A DNA stretch of 64,000 nucleotides from contig NZ_CP015596.1 of the NCBI RefSeq assembly GCF_001644575.1, forward strand, positions 620,001-684,000, read 5' to 3'. The notes under the pieces were generated by a model. That model made no database searches, was not told the DNA's origin, and saw only the letters and a list, made by a program, of their open reading frames with translations. Below, piece by piece: positions 55,909-63,815 of this stretch. Source of the DNA: Mycobacterium adipatum. GTDB taxonomy: Bacteria; Actinomycetota; Actinomycetes; Mycobacteriales; Mycobacteriaceae. The translations under genes were made by a program, and so were the position numbers. Each line of letters begins with the position of its first letter. The stretch's first letter is position 1.

Positions 55909-58056
55909 TCATCGCTGTGCACCGGGCGGGCGTCCCACCGACGGCGGCCGCAGGGAAATGTCGTAGACCCGGGCCAGCCGTCCCACCGTTTGCCGCGAGA
56001 CACCGACCATCGCACCGATCGTCTTCAGCGACAGCTGTTGATTGAGGTAGAGCTCCGCGAAGTACTCACGGGTCAGGCGCTTTCGGGCGTCGGCCGTGAC
56101 GGCCCCGGCGGCGCGGCGCTGCGCCGCAGTCTGCACGGGCCGGGGCGCCGGTTGGTCGTTGAGCACTTCCCGGACCAACTCGATGGGCACGCTCAGTCGT
56201 TCCGAGACGGCACCGAGACGGCAGTCGCGCGGCTGAACGAGCGTGTGCAGAGCGGCGATATCAAGGGCGGTGTCGACCGGATTGCGGCTCATCCAACCGG
56301 GCAGGGCGTGAGCGGGAGGCGACCAGCGCAGCGGCTCATCGCCAAGGCCGTTGTCATCGAGGAACTGGCGCGCGGCGTCGTCGAGCGCGATCACCATCTC
56401 CGGATACAGAACCCGAGGCATATCGGCGACGACGGCGCGGAATGCGCTGGTGTTTACCGCTTCGGCGCACAACCGGGCGGGCGAGCCGGTGATCCGTTCA
56501 TAGAGCCAGCACCGGATGAAGCGGATCCGAAGCCCGCTGCCTGGTGTGAAGCCGATGTCACGGCAGATCCTGTGCCACAGCGATTCCGGCAGCAGAGTGC
56601 CGGTCGAAAGGTTCCGGCGGCGTTCGTAGTCGATCGGCGCGGGATGTTCGGCGAGCAGATCGGCCATGGCACCCAGCATCACGGCCGTGTCCGGCCAATC
56701 CGGACGCGCCGCCAACGCCTGCAGTACCCGTGAGGCCCGCTTGCCGGTGCTGATTGTGTCCAGGCTGCGGCAGGCCTGATCGAGCTGACGGTGGCCGGCG
56801 GCGAGCGCGACGGCCGCGCTGAGACCCAAACGCAGGTGCTCGAAACCGACGGGGGTGTCCGCCACGGGAACGGCCCAGCGGTACCAAAACAACGCCGGCA
56901 GCGAGCGGTGCACGGGGGGCACGCACTGCGGGGCGGGCCGCGGGCGAGGGCTGTGACAGCGGAGGCGGACCTGAAGGGCGTGCCCGAGGTGGGGAGTGAG
57001 GGCGGCGAGTTGCACGCTGGTGAGGGTGTCACTGGTGCCGTGGGCCCAAGTCATGTTGGTGGGGGAGACGGCGAGTCCCTGCGCGCGCGATGAAGTGATC
57101 AGCCACCGGAGGTGTTCGCCGGCTGCGGGCACCGAGTCGGCGGCGAGTACCGGGATTGCGGCGCACGCGGCTACGGCGGTCTGCGCGGCCGTGGGCGGTG
57201 AGGGCACGGCGCTATGCAGCCGATCGGCGGCTGACGACTCGACCACCGCGCGCAGCGGGTCCCGGTTGGTGCGGCCGATACCGACGGCCTGCAGGTCGGC
57301 TGCTGAGGCATAGCGCAGGGCGCGCATCCCGAGAGCAGTCAGGTCGCGAAGATACTGCGCGGCGGTCACCGGCGCCTCCCGGTAGACGCCCTCGGCGGCG
57401 CACCCCGCTGCGACGACGGCAAGGATTGCCTGCTGCGCCTCCAGTGCGGGATGGGCCTTGGGGAGACGCGGTGTTTTCGCGGCGGACAGGTCGGCGCCGC
57501 AGCGCGGCGAACTCCGACCGACGCCACCGGGAAGTGCGCACCGCCCGGGCACTGGCACGGCCTCGATCGGTATCGCCCGTGTGCGCTGTTGTCGCTTGCA
57601 CTGCGGGCAGTCATCGGCGAGCAGGCACCGGTGTGTGGGACAGGCAAAGGCCCACCGCAGGCGCCACCACAACATCCAACGTCCGCCGGTATCGGCTAGG
57701 CAGGCCGGGCAGTACCGCGATCCGGGCAGGGTGAAGTCCCGCAATCCCGCATCATCGCCGGCAGCCTGCAGACTGAGGCCCGTGCGCAGCATGGCGCGCA
57801 GCACCTCGGTGTCGACACCGGTGGCCGTCGACAGCGACTCCGTCTCCGCCGATGGCATATCGACAGGAAGTCGCGACCGTCCGGTGCCGTCGGGGTGGTC
57901 ACGCAGGCCAATGGAGTCAAGCAGATCCCCCCAGGCCGCGGGGCTGCGCGCAGCGAGCGCCTCCAACCACGAATCGAGCGCCTCACCCGGCAGAGGTGCG
58001 ACGCGGACCGGCAGGGTGCGGATCCGGCGCGATGGCGTGGATGGGACGGGAGTCAC
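55909..58056 (-). CDS. tniQ: TniQ-family target-selection protein
   Basis: About 715 aa. The N-terminal TniQ domain starts RIRTLPVRVAPLPGEALDSW and includes the zinc cluster C116/C119 (RYCPACLAD), C139-H142 (FACPTHRCLL) and C150/C153 (DDCPQCKRQ). The middle is helical. The C-terminus carries a helix-turn-helix (QLSLKTIGAMVGVSRQTVGR), absent from short TniQ proteins, that could read a specific site. GTG 58056 is chosen for its AGGAG site 8 nt upstream; the open frame extends upstream without domain similarity. It lies opposite to tnsABC, so it is separately transcribed. Confidence 0.88.
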   Translation of the reverse strand: MTPVPSTPSRRIRTLPVRVAPLPGEALDSWLEALAARSPAAWGDLLDSIGLRDHPDGTGRSRLPVDMPSAETESLSTATGVDTEVLRAMLRTGLSLQAAGDDAGLRDFTLPGSRYCPACLADTGGRWMLWWRLRWAFACPTHRCLLADDCPQCKRQQRTRAIPIEAVPVPGRCALPGGVGRSSPRCGADLSAAKTPRLPKAHPALEAQQAILAVVAAGCAAEGVYREAPVTAAQYLRDLTALGMRALRYASAADLQAVGIGRTNRDPLRAVVESSAADRLHSAVPSPPTAAQTAVAACAAIPVLAADSVPAAGEHLRWLITSSRAQGLAVSPTNMTWAHGTSDTLTSVQLAALTPHLGHALQVRLRCHSPRPRPAPQCVPPVHRSLPALFWYRWAVPVADTPVGFEHLRLGLSAAVALAAGHRQLDQACRSLDTISTGKRASRVLQALAARPDWPDTAVMLGAMADLLAEHPAPIDYERRRNLSTGTLLPESLWHRICRDIGFTPGSGLRIRFIRCWLYERITGSPARLCAEAVNTSAFRAVVADMPRVLYPEMVIALDDAARQFLDDNGLGDEPLRWSPPAHALPGWMSRNPVDTALDIAALHTLVQPRDCRLGAVSERLSVPIELVREVLNDQPAPRPVQTAAQRRAAGAVTADARKRLTREYFAELYLNQQLSLKTIGAMVGVSRQTVGRLARVYDISLRPPSVGRPPGAQR

Positions 58057-58080
58057 AGCATCATCTCCTGCCAAGATCAC

Positions 58081-58108
58081 GAATGTCGGGCTTGGCCTAC
58101 AGACATTC
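58081..58108. promoter_or_regulatory. Inverted repeat between tniQ and xre genes
   Basis: Perfect 7-bp arms GAATGTC (58081-58087) and GACATTC (58102-58108) in the 79-bp divergent gap, between the tniQ start and the xre start. Position suits an operator for the adjacent HTH protein that would control tniQ expression. Confidence 0.45.
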
Positions 58109-58135
58109 CGGCTGTTATGCCTACTTCTTGTGTAG

Positions 58136-58393
58136 ATGCCGACCCAACCGAGCCGACACGATCCCCGCCGCATCGAGCAATGGGCGCACCACCGCCAGGC
58201 TGTCGGGGGAGCCATCCGCCGGTTGCGCAAGGAGCGGGGGCTGACACAGGAGCAGCTGGCCGACCGCAGCGGGGTGGACCGGACGGTGCTGATCGACGTC
58301 GAGTTGGGCCGCCAAGGCCTGTTGTACGAGCGGTTGTTCGACATCGCGGAGGCATTGGACCTGCCGGTGGTCGATCTGTTCGCCGACGCATGA
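58136..58393 (+). CDS. XRE-family HTH regulator
   Basis: 85 aa. Compact HTH_3/XRE domain: VGGAIRRLRKERGLTQEQLA, DRSGVDRTVLIDVELGRQGL then IAEALDLPVVDLF. There is no effector domain. It is divergent from tniQ across a gap holding a 7-bp inverted repeat, so autorepression plus control of tniQ is a reasonable inference. Confidence 0.85.
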   Translation: MPTQPSRHDPRRIEQWAHHRQAVGGAIRRLRKERGLTQEQLADRSGVDRTVLIDVELGRQGLLYERLFDIAEALDLPVVDLFADA

Positions 58394-58459
58394 CAGCGCC
58401 GCGGTGACCGTCCGGCACCCGATGTCGGCGCCTGACGGCCCATGATGCGCCGGTGTGGT

Positions 58460-58981
58460 TCATCGCGGTGGGGGCACGTGTGGACGGAATACGCGGCCAG
58501 TATTGGCGGCAACATTCTGGGCGCAGGTGGTGCAGATCGTCTTATGCCACGGTTCCGAGTCATTGGACACCGATAACCGCGCCGGGTTGGCGCACACCTC
58601 GCACACCGTGGTGGAGAAGCGTTCCGCGATCTCCAACAAAGTGGAAAAGCGCTGCTGGGCAACGGGATCAGCGATCGAGGAACCTGCGTAGTAGCGCAGC
58701 GAGCCGAACTTCTCCTTGACTTGTCGCACGACATAATTGGGGTCGAGCTCCAGCAGCTGTCCGTGCAGTTCGACGATGAGCGGGAACCAACCTGCTTCGC
58801 AGTCGATCCACCGTCCCCAATGCGGCGGGATGCGCGACAAGATGTCAATAAGCGCGTCGCGATGATCGCCGGCATCTTCGGGGATTTCCATCCCGGCGAG
58901 CTCCAGGTCACCGGGCGGTGCGGGCTGACCGGCGCCGACACCTTCTGCGGTAGTGCTCTCGTCGCCTGCACGTGAGGTCAT
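58460..58981 (-). CDS. Conserved hypothetical protein with zinc-ribbon-like C-terminus
   Basis: 173 aa. Core segments CEAGWFPLIVELHGQLLELD and YVVRQVKEKFGSLRYY recall a widespread uncharacterised family found on phages, plasmids and islands. The C-terminus has CEVCANP and CTTCAQN Cys pairs, probably a zinc site. ATG 58981 is chosen, as upstream codons of the open frame look non-coding. It reads towards the xre gene end; the next upstream gene is the HTH protein, 26 bp away on the same strand. Function unknown. Confidence 0.7.
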   Translation of the reverse strand: MTSRAGDESTTAEGVGAGQPAPPGDLELAGMEIPEDAGDHRDALIDILSRIPPHWGRWIDCEAGWFPLIVELHGQLLELDPNYVVRQVKEKFGSLRYYAGSSIADPVAQQRFSTLLEIAERFSTTVCEVCANPARLSVSNDSEPWHKTICTTCAQNVAANTGRVFRPHVPPPR

Positions 58982-59007
58982 GGTGGGTGCTCCGGTAATT
59001 GGTGGGT

Positions 59008-59346
59008 CTAGTCGATGATTCGATCGGGCAGGAACTCTCGGGGGGACACGTTGAGCACCCTGGCGAGCTCGTAGACGGTCTCGATGTTCGGCGTGGCCTT
59101 TGCCTCGGTAAACCTGTACAGATTGGCCTGCGACAACCCTGTGGGTACCTTCCCGCGGCACCGGCGCTTCAACGCAGCCGCCAACGACGTGCATTTAGCT
59201 TTTCGTGTTTGCCCCGTTTCGACATCACGGGCTTCGGTACATCGAAGGAGCTCATTAAATTTCTCTGAAAAGAATATGGTAGCCGGGCCTGGCTCGGACT
59301 CCGACGCATTTTTCAGCGGCTTACGTACGAGCTCGTATTCACGCAT
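59008..59346 (-). CDS. HTH transcriptional regulator, XRE-like
   Basis: 112 aa. The C-terminal half has an XRE-type HTH: GLSQANLYRFTEAKATPNIE, then TVYELARVLNVSPREFLP. The N-terminus is basic with no recognised domain. The ATG at 59346 has an AAAGGACG site. It probably starts a two-gene transcript with the zinc-ribbon gene. Codon use is more AT-rich than the core genome. Confidence 0.75.
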   Translation of the reverse strand: MREYELVRKPLKNASESEPGPATIFFSEKFNELLRCTEARDVETGQTRKAKCTSLAAALKRRCRGKVPTGLSQANLYRFTEAKATPNIETVYELARVLNVSPREFLPDRIID

Positions 59347-59977
59347 CGCGACGTCCTTTCTGCCAACGAATAGTCGCTCTGATGCACGAAATGGTAGCCC
59401 GGAACAACGTTAGCTCAAAGTCGGGCTTGCACTACATTATGCACCTGATAGCCACGCCGACAACTACGGCTGCGGCCGTGTGTCGCCGAATCGTTACGCC
59501 GCGACCTACACGCCTGAATTATGGCTATTGCGCGCGATACACGTCATGCGACATCACGAACTTCGAGCCCGGCTCTTGACGGTCGGCTCGGCGAATCGTA
59601 ACTACCCGCAGCCGATAAACTTGAATAGACCCAATTTGCTCGAACGTGTCAATTTGTCTCATCAGAATGCAATATCAATCGGTACACTAAATTACCCTTG
59701 GGGCTTGACTGAAATAGCCTCAAAATTTGCCAATAAAAGAAATTCCAAAATCACGATCCAATATCCCATGAGCGACGCGTATTTCACAGCGCGGCAGTTT
59801 GCGCACGCTGACGTGTCCGGCAGTCATGAATGGTGGGCTATGCGCCATCCGTCGGATCTGATCGTGAAAAGTGTTCGTGGCGAACGCGGTCCAGCCTTCG
59901 AGCTATGCTCGCCCCACAACGCTCAGGCTGGCCTCGTTGTGTGGAGGAGCACCGACGTCGCATGCTAGACCGGCCTC
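59347..59977. other. 631-bp low-GC region without a confident gene
   Basis: The centre (about 59600-59780) is the most AT-rich stretch of the window. One open frame (59480-59968, plus) has no ribosome binding site, no recognisable motif and inconsistent codon use, so it is not called. The region may be old phage or IS debris or regulatory DNA. Confidence 0.5.
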
Positions 59978-60106
59978 ATGAAGGCCGCCGAGCCTGGCGA
60001 CGTGGGTCCGCGGGTGGCCGATTTCGTGGACCGGGCCGCGGCGGGCGAAGAGTCCGTGATCACCGATGCGGGTCCACCCGTCGCCAAACTGTATGTGCAA
60101 CCGCGG
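59978..60106 (+). pseudogene. Phd/YefM-type antitoxin relic
   Basis: The first 43 or so codons read as a Phd antitoxin N-terminal domain (FVDRAAAGEESVITDAGPPV, then AKLYVQPRT), starting ATG 59978. After that the frame continues into Arg/Ser-rich low-complexity residues unlike any antitoxin, and no PIN/VapC toxin follows. This suggests truncation. Confidence 0.4.
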
Positions 60107-60175
60107 ACTGAGATCGCCGGTGTTTGCCGGGGCGGGCGATCCTCACCGGCTCGATCTAGGACCCGCGCGATCGCC

Positions 60176-60331
60176 TCACCGACAGATAGGCCCGCTCGAA
60201 GCTTCGTCCGTCAAGGGTCCGCGAGGCAGCCTGCACGCAAGCGGATCAATGCGGACCAGCGAGAGTACGGGCATTCCGGCCTCGCTGATGCGGAGGGTGG
60301 CGCGCCTGCCGACCTGTCTGAGGGTGCTCAT
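60176..60331 (-). pseudogene. Second Phd-like antitoxin fragment
   Basis: A 51-codon open frame on the minus strand (MSTLRQVGRRATLRISEAGM, then PVLSLVRIDPLACRLP) aligns without gaps to the Phd pattern LRxxxxxxLxxVEAGxPVxVxxRGRPVARLVP, but the RGRPVA core is altered to RIDPLA. No toxin gene is adjacent. It is opposite in strand to the fragment at 59978, so rearrangement is likely. Confidence 0.3.
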
Positions 60332-60601
60332 CGACACCACCACGTTTGTTCGACGCCCGCGGACGAACCTGGGCGCGTTGTGGAGGCTTTGTGATGGAAG
60401 CTGTTTCAGGACGTACCCCGAGCTTATCGGCATGGGGAACATTACCTGTGACGGAAAATATATGCAGCACAGCGCAAATCAAGTCACCATCCCAGCACTC
60501 GACCGTCTCACGTTGGTGTCGGTTGCGTGAGGTCACTAGCCGCTCATTCCCCCGGCTAGCACGCTGACCGTGAGGAAGGTCCTAGGAGCGGAGATCATCC
60601 A
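60332..60601. other. 270-bp gap before the second tnsA-like gene
   Basis: No gene is seen. It holds an inverted repeat CTAGCCG-N10-CGGCTAG (60536-60559) and an AGGAGCGGAG stretch ending about 6 bp before the next ATG. The segment GCTCATTCCCCC (about 60542-60552) resembles GCTCATCTGTCCCCC upstream of the first tnsA, hinting at shared ancestry of the upstream regions. Confidence 0.35.
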
Positions 60602-61420
60602 ATGCGAACACTGAAAAATGATGATGGCTCGCCCCCGAACGTTTCTGATGTGCGGGTGCACCTCCGGATAAAGGACCAAGAGGCACCGTTGTGCATCCCA
60701 ATCAGCGAAGCCGAGCCGGAGCTGCTAGCCGATAGTGGACTACCGTGGCGCACCTCGCGATGGCTCTTTGGCTACGAGTACCACTCGGGCGCCTACTATT
60801 CGGCGACGACATCAACACAGGTGATCTACGAGTCACGCCTGCAGTTGCGGTGTCTCATCCTCGCCGACTTCGACCCATCAGTGACTTTCATTGTGGCCCA
60901 GCCATTTCAGCTTCACGCTACTGTGGATGGTGCGCGCCGACATTACGTCCCCGACTATTTCCTCACGACAACGAGCGGACCTGTAGTGCTCGACGTAGCG
61001 CCCTCCGAGCGACGCTCATCACCTCGGTCACGCGACACATACGCCTGGATGCGAATAGCTCTGGCAACTCGCCAATGGACGTTGGACGTGATCAGCGAAC
61101 CGCCGCCTGCGTTCTTCCACAACGTGCACATGCTTGCCGGGTGCCGAAGGTGCCCGGTAACACTGCACACCGCGTTGACACAGCTACGATCTCTCAACCT
61201 CATTGGCATGACCATCGGGGAAGCCATAGCGTGTGTCGACGGCGAGCGTGATATCGCGTACGCCGCTCTGATGCAGCTCCTGTGGACTCACTATGTGTCG
61301 GTCGACCTGAACGCGCGCATCCACGACGACACGTTTCTCGTTGCCTCCGACTGCTGCGACGTTGACCTTCCGAGTGGATCAGCAACCGACTGTCCTGCGA
61401 GCGAGGGGAAATGCCCATGA
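60602..61420 (+). CDS. TnsA-like protein lacking the catalytic lysine
   Basis: 272 aa, clearly homologous to the TnsA at 51922: both share PWRT, YYxAT, VIYESRL, LILADFD, IVAQPF, VPDYFL or IPDYFL, and the C-terminal LLWTHYVSVDLNA/MLWTHEVSTDLNA. Glu77 and Asp118 of the nuclease core remain, but the position equivalent to Lys131 is Ala133 (VVLDVAPSE versus VVVAVKPRD) and Glu79 is Gln81. It is therefore probably inactive as a nuclease. No tnsB/tnsC follows. It could be a relic of a second element or a repurposed regulator. Confidence 0.75.
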   Translation: MRTLKNDDGSPPNVSDVRVHLRIKDQEAPLCIPISEAEPELLADSGLPWRTSRWLFGYEYHSGAYYSATTSTQVIYESRLQLRCLILADFDPSVTFIVAQPFQLHATVDGARRHYVPDYFLTTTSGPVVLDVAPSERRSSPRSRDTYAWMRIALATRQWTLDVISEPPPAFFHNVHMLAGCRRCPVTLHTALTQLRSLNLIGMTIGEAIACVDGERDIAYAALMQLLWTHYVSVDLNARIHDDTFLVASDCCDVDLPSGSATDCPASEGKCP

Positions 61421-61968
61421 ATGAGTTGGCACGAAAACCCTGATACTGCGGATGCATCCACCCCACGACCGTGGAGGAACTCGACGCGGCAATGGGTGAC
61501 GTGCGGCTGGTTGTCCCAAGGCAGCCAACACATGTGGGACCTGGACGCCTTGTCCTGCACGCGAGTCCAGTCTGTGCGAGCCCTTCCGACAAGTTTTCGG
61601 TGGACCGTGTATCGATTCCCGGCACTCGTGTCGAGCGATGGTCGCGGGCCGGCTCATGGGGCTGACCCGCCGACCGTGCACCGGTGATCAAACCCGCTCC
61701 GCACCCGACGTGGAGCACGGGCAGACCTGCGAGTGTCGCGGGGTGGGGCGCGAGCAGGATGCCGCGGGCTAAAGATGCATGGGAGAGCCCGAGCGCACGA
61801 AAGTGCGTATCGGTGCCTCGGATCGGCCGCTCTTGCATGAGTTGGTGTAAGTCCGTTGTCATGACCAGCTTTGGGTGGGCAATCCGTCCGCCATCACATC
61901 CCGCCACCGCCGGATTCGTGGTGCGCCAGCGACCAGTCAAGCCGGTAGGAGTAGTCCATGCTGAGGTC
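61421..61968. other. 548-bp region without a confident gene
   Basis: Open frames on both strands are present, but none has a ribosome binding site or a recognisable domain. The best is a minus-strand frame starting ATG 61862 (MTTDLHQLMQERPIRGTD), which would read back through most of the tnsA-like gene's 3' end. Possibly a decayed gene. Confidence 0.4.
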
Positions 61969-62571
61969 CTAGGAGAGTCGCTGATTGAGCTCCGCCGAGC
62001 GCTCGGCAACCAACCTGCCGACCTCGTCGACCCGCTTGCACCGCAGATGATTCCGGATGGTGGTGACGATGAACGCCGCCCTCTCCCGCAGGTCTGCGCT
62101 GTAGCCCGCCGCGCTGGTTGTTCCGGTGGCAATGATGCCGCCCTCGATGATCTCGTCGAGCCGATAGCGGGTGGTGCCGTCATCATTGGTGCCGTCAACC
62201 ACGCGCCTGAAGCGTCTGCTCGGGCGCAGGCCAATTTCGATGTCCCATTCGGTGTCGCGCACGCGGAAGGCGAAGTTGTATCCGTCGACTTCACCGCGCC
62301 ATTGCGCGGGTGCATGGCCGCCGTGGTCGTACACCAAGACACCGGGCTGATCAGCCAGCCACGACTGCAGTTCGGCCTCGTCGGTCTGCTGGGCAGCCCG
62401 CAGCCGCTGACCTTCGGTGCTCTGCCAGAACTCGTTCATGTCACCGAGGAACCACCGAAAGGCCTCCGCCGACTTCCACGTCGGATGTATTTCGCGGCGT
62501 CTAGCATCGGTGATCACCTCTCCGGGCCGAGCAGGGCGCGGGGCATCTTTGGTCAACAGCGGCATCCGCAC
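61969..62571 (-). CDS. Uncharacterised IATGT-family protein, short form
   Basis: 200 aa, unknown family. Conserved with the 63036 protein: LQSWLADQPGVLVYDHGGHA, WRGEVDGYNFAFR, WDIEIGLRPSRRF, DGTNDDGTT, EGGIIATGTTSAAGY and AAFIVTTIRNHL, roughly half identical by eye. No signal peptide or membrane helix. Start GTG 62571 or ATG 62565; no strong ribosome binding site. It is divergent from a small HTH gene. Three family copies (one decayed) in this island suggest an element-borne gene, function unknown. Confidence 0.65.
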   Translation of the reverse strand: MRMPLLTKDAPRPARPGEVITDARRREIHPTWKSAEAFRWFLGDMNEFWQSTEGQRLRAAQQTDEAELQSWLADQPGVLVYDHGGHAPAQWRGEVDGYNFAFRVRDTEWDIEIGLRPSRRFRRVVDGTNDDGTTRYRLDEIIEGGIIATGTTSAAGYSADLRERAAFIVTTIRNHLRCKRVDEVGRLVAERSAELNQRLS

Positions 62572-62617
62572 GCTGAACGTGAATCATAATCGGAGATCAG
62601 ATCAGGAGGTGTTTCCG

Positions 62618-62932
62618 ATGGCAAAGGCGCAGATGGTCGCGGCGATCGAAAGCGCCCGCCAAGCAGCGAACCTGTCCCAACGAGCACTTCACGACCGCAC
62701 CGGAATCTCGCAACCGACCCTTAGCCGCATCCTTTCGGGCGGGCGGCCGGCGAAGACGACCGAGATCATCCAGATTGCCGATGCTCTTGGCTGCACGGTC
62801 GCTCAACTGACAGGGACGACCGTCGCCGACCGGGTGCAGTGCGCGGTGCGATCGACGAACGGATCGGCCATGGACACGATGCGCCAACGGCTGCTGCACT
62901 TCGTCGAACTCGATGCTTACCTGGACGGCTAA
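62618..62932 (+). CDS. XRE-family HTH regulator
   Basis: 104 aa. HTH_3 domain: AIESARQAANLSQRALHDRT, GISQPTLSRILSGGRPAKTT, then EIIQIADALGCTVAQLTG. ATG 62618 follows a perfect AGGAGGTG site at 62604-62611. The short C-terminal helix may dimerise. It is divergent from the IATGT-family gene and may control it. Confidence 0.88.
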   Translation: MAKAQMVAAIESARQAANLSQRALHDRTGISQPTLSRILSGGRPAKTTEIIQIADALGCTVAQLTGTTVADRVQCAVRSTNGSAMDTMRQRLLHFVELDAYLDG

Positions 62933-63035
62933 GCAATCCCCGCTGCGCGGTGATGGCCCCGGGAATGGATGTCAGCTGAGTATGAGGACTTCGCGGCAGC
63001 GTTCTGCGCGGCGCGCAAGTTCCGCAACACCTAGA

Positions 63036-63815
63036 TCAACGCGCGGGCAGGCGGATTCCGCACGTTGGACACCAGTCGACGCTTGCTCCGAGGGCGGCGG
63101 TGATCGCGTCCAGTTTGTCGGCGTGGTGTGTGCAGGACGTCCTTTTGGGGTGATCGCGGATGGTGGTCACGATGAACTGTGCTCGCTGCACGACGGTGGT
63201 CCCGTAGCCCTCGGCGTCGATGGTGCCGGTGGCGATGATGTCGCCTTGCTGGACTGCCTGTCGGCGGGTCTGGGTTCTGCCATCGATGTTGTGGCCGTTT
63301 AGCACCTCACTGAAGTGGCCGGTGGGGCGTAGGTCGATTTCGATGTGCCAGTCGTCGTGGCGTTCGCGGAAGTAGAAGCTGTGCCCGTCGACGTTGCCGC
63401 GCCATTGTTCGGGCATCGAGCCGCCGTGACTGTGAACAGCGACACCGGGGTGCTCGGTCAGCCAGTCCTGAAGCGCGGCCTCGGCAGCCTGGCGGGCGTT
63501 ACGGGCCTGTTCGCTGTCCGGGGACTGCCAGAGGTCGCGAACCTCGTTGAGCGCTTGTTTGAAGGAGTTGCGCCTGTGTTCGAGAGTTCGCATGCAGATG
63601 CAGGCGAATCCGTAGTCATGGTGGTCGTTGTCGGGGAGCTGAGGATGACAGGAGCAGGTGCAGCGCGCACCGCTGTCGATGTAGCGCCACTCGGTCAGAG
63701 CATCCAGGACGACGTCGGCCACCGCGTCGGCCTCATCAACACCGCGCTGGCGGGACTGTGCCACGGTGAGGGGCTGAGGGTCGTCGTCCACGAGGAGCCA
63801 GCATGGCAGGCCCAC
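63036..63815 (-). CDS. Uncharacterised IATGT-family protein, long form with Cys/His clusters
   Basis: 259 aa. An N-terminal Cys/His cluster (CTCSCHPQLPDNDHHD, FACICMRT) is followed by the shared family core (ALQDWLTEHPGVAVHSHGG, WHIEIDLRPTGHF, GHNIDGRTQT, QQGDIIATGTIDAEGY, QFIVTTIRDH) and a C-terminal CTHH...WCPTCG zinc-ribbon-like module. The GTG 63815 is the best in-frame start, but the frame stays open to 63944 with coding-like residues (CGDSDAAVAIADRGNPARHG), so the true N-terminus may be longer or frameshifted. Function unknown. Confidence 0.6.
   Translation of the reverse strand: MGLPCWLLVDDDPQPLTVAQSRQRGVDEADAVADVVLDALTEWRYIDSGARCTCSCHPQLPDNDHHDYGFACICMRTLEHRRNSFKQALNEVRDLWQSPDSEQARNARQAAEAALQDWLTEHPGVAVHSHGGSMPEQWRGNVDGHSFYFRERHDDWHIEIDLRPTGHFSEVLNGHNIDGRTQTRRQAVQQGDIIATGTIDAEGYGTTVVQRAQFIVTTIRDHPKRTSCTHHADKLDAITAALGASVDWCPTCGIRLPAR

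Larger units (their letters stand above)
51922..58056. mobile_element. Tn7-like transposition module (tnsA-tnsB-tnsC with convergent tniQ)
   Basis: Four genes that together define a Tn7-like element: TnsA-type endonuclease, DDE transposase TnsB, AAA+ regulator TnsC and target selector TniQ. tnsA/B/C overlap by 4 bp at each junction; tniQ faces them with 38 bp between stops. No CRISPR-Cas genes or array were seen, so targeting should depend on TniQ or host factors. Coordinates cover the genes only; the element ends are not resolved and probably extend right. Confidence 0.85.

Noticed and set aside
59480..59968. 162-codon open frame on the plus strand
   Set aside because: No ribosome binding site, no recognisable motif, and mixed codon use across a low-GC patch; it looks like a chance frame.
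61200..61862. Minus-strand open frame beginning MTTDLHQLMQERP
   Set aside because: It would overlap the tnsA-like gene by over 200 bp, becomes low-complexity, and has no ribosome binding site or family resemblance.
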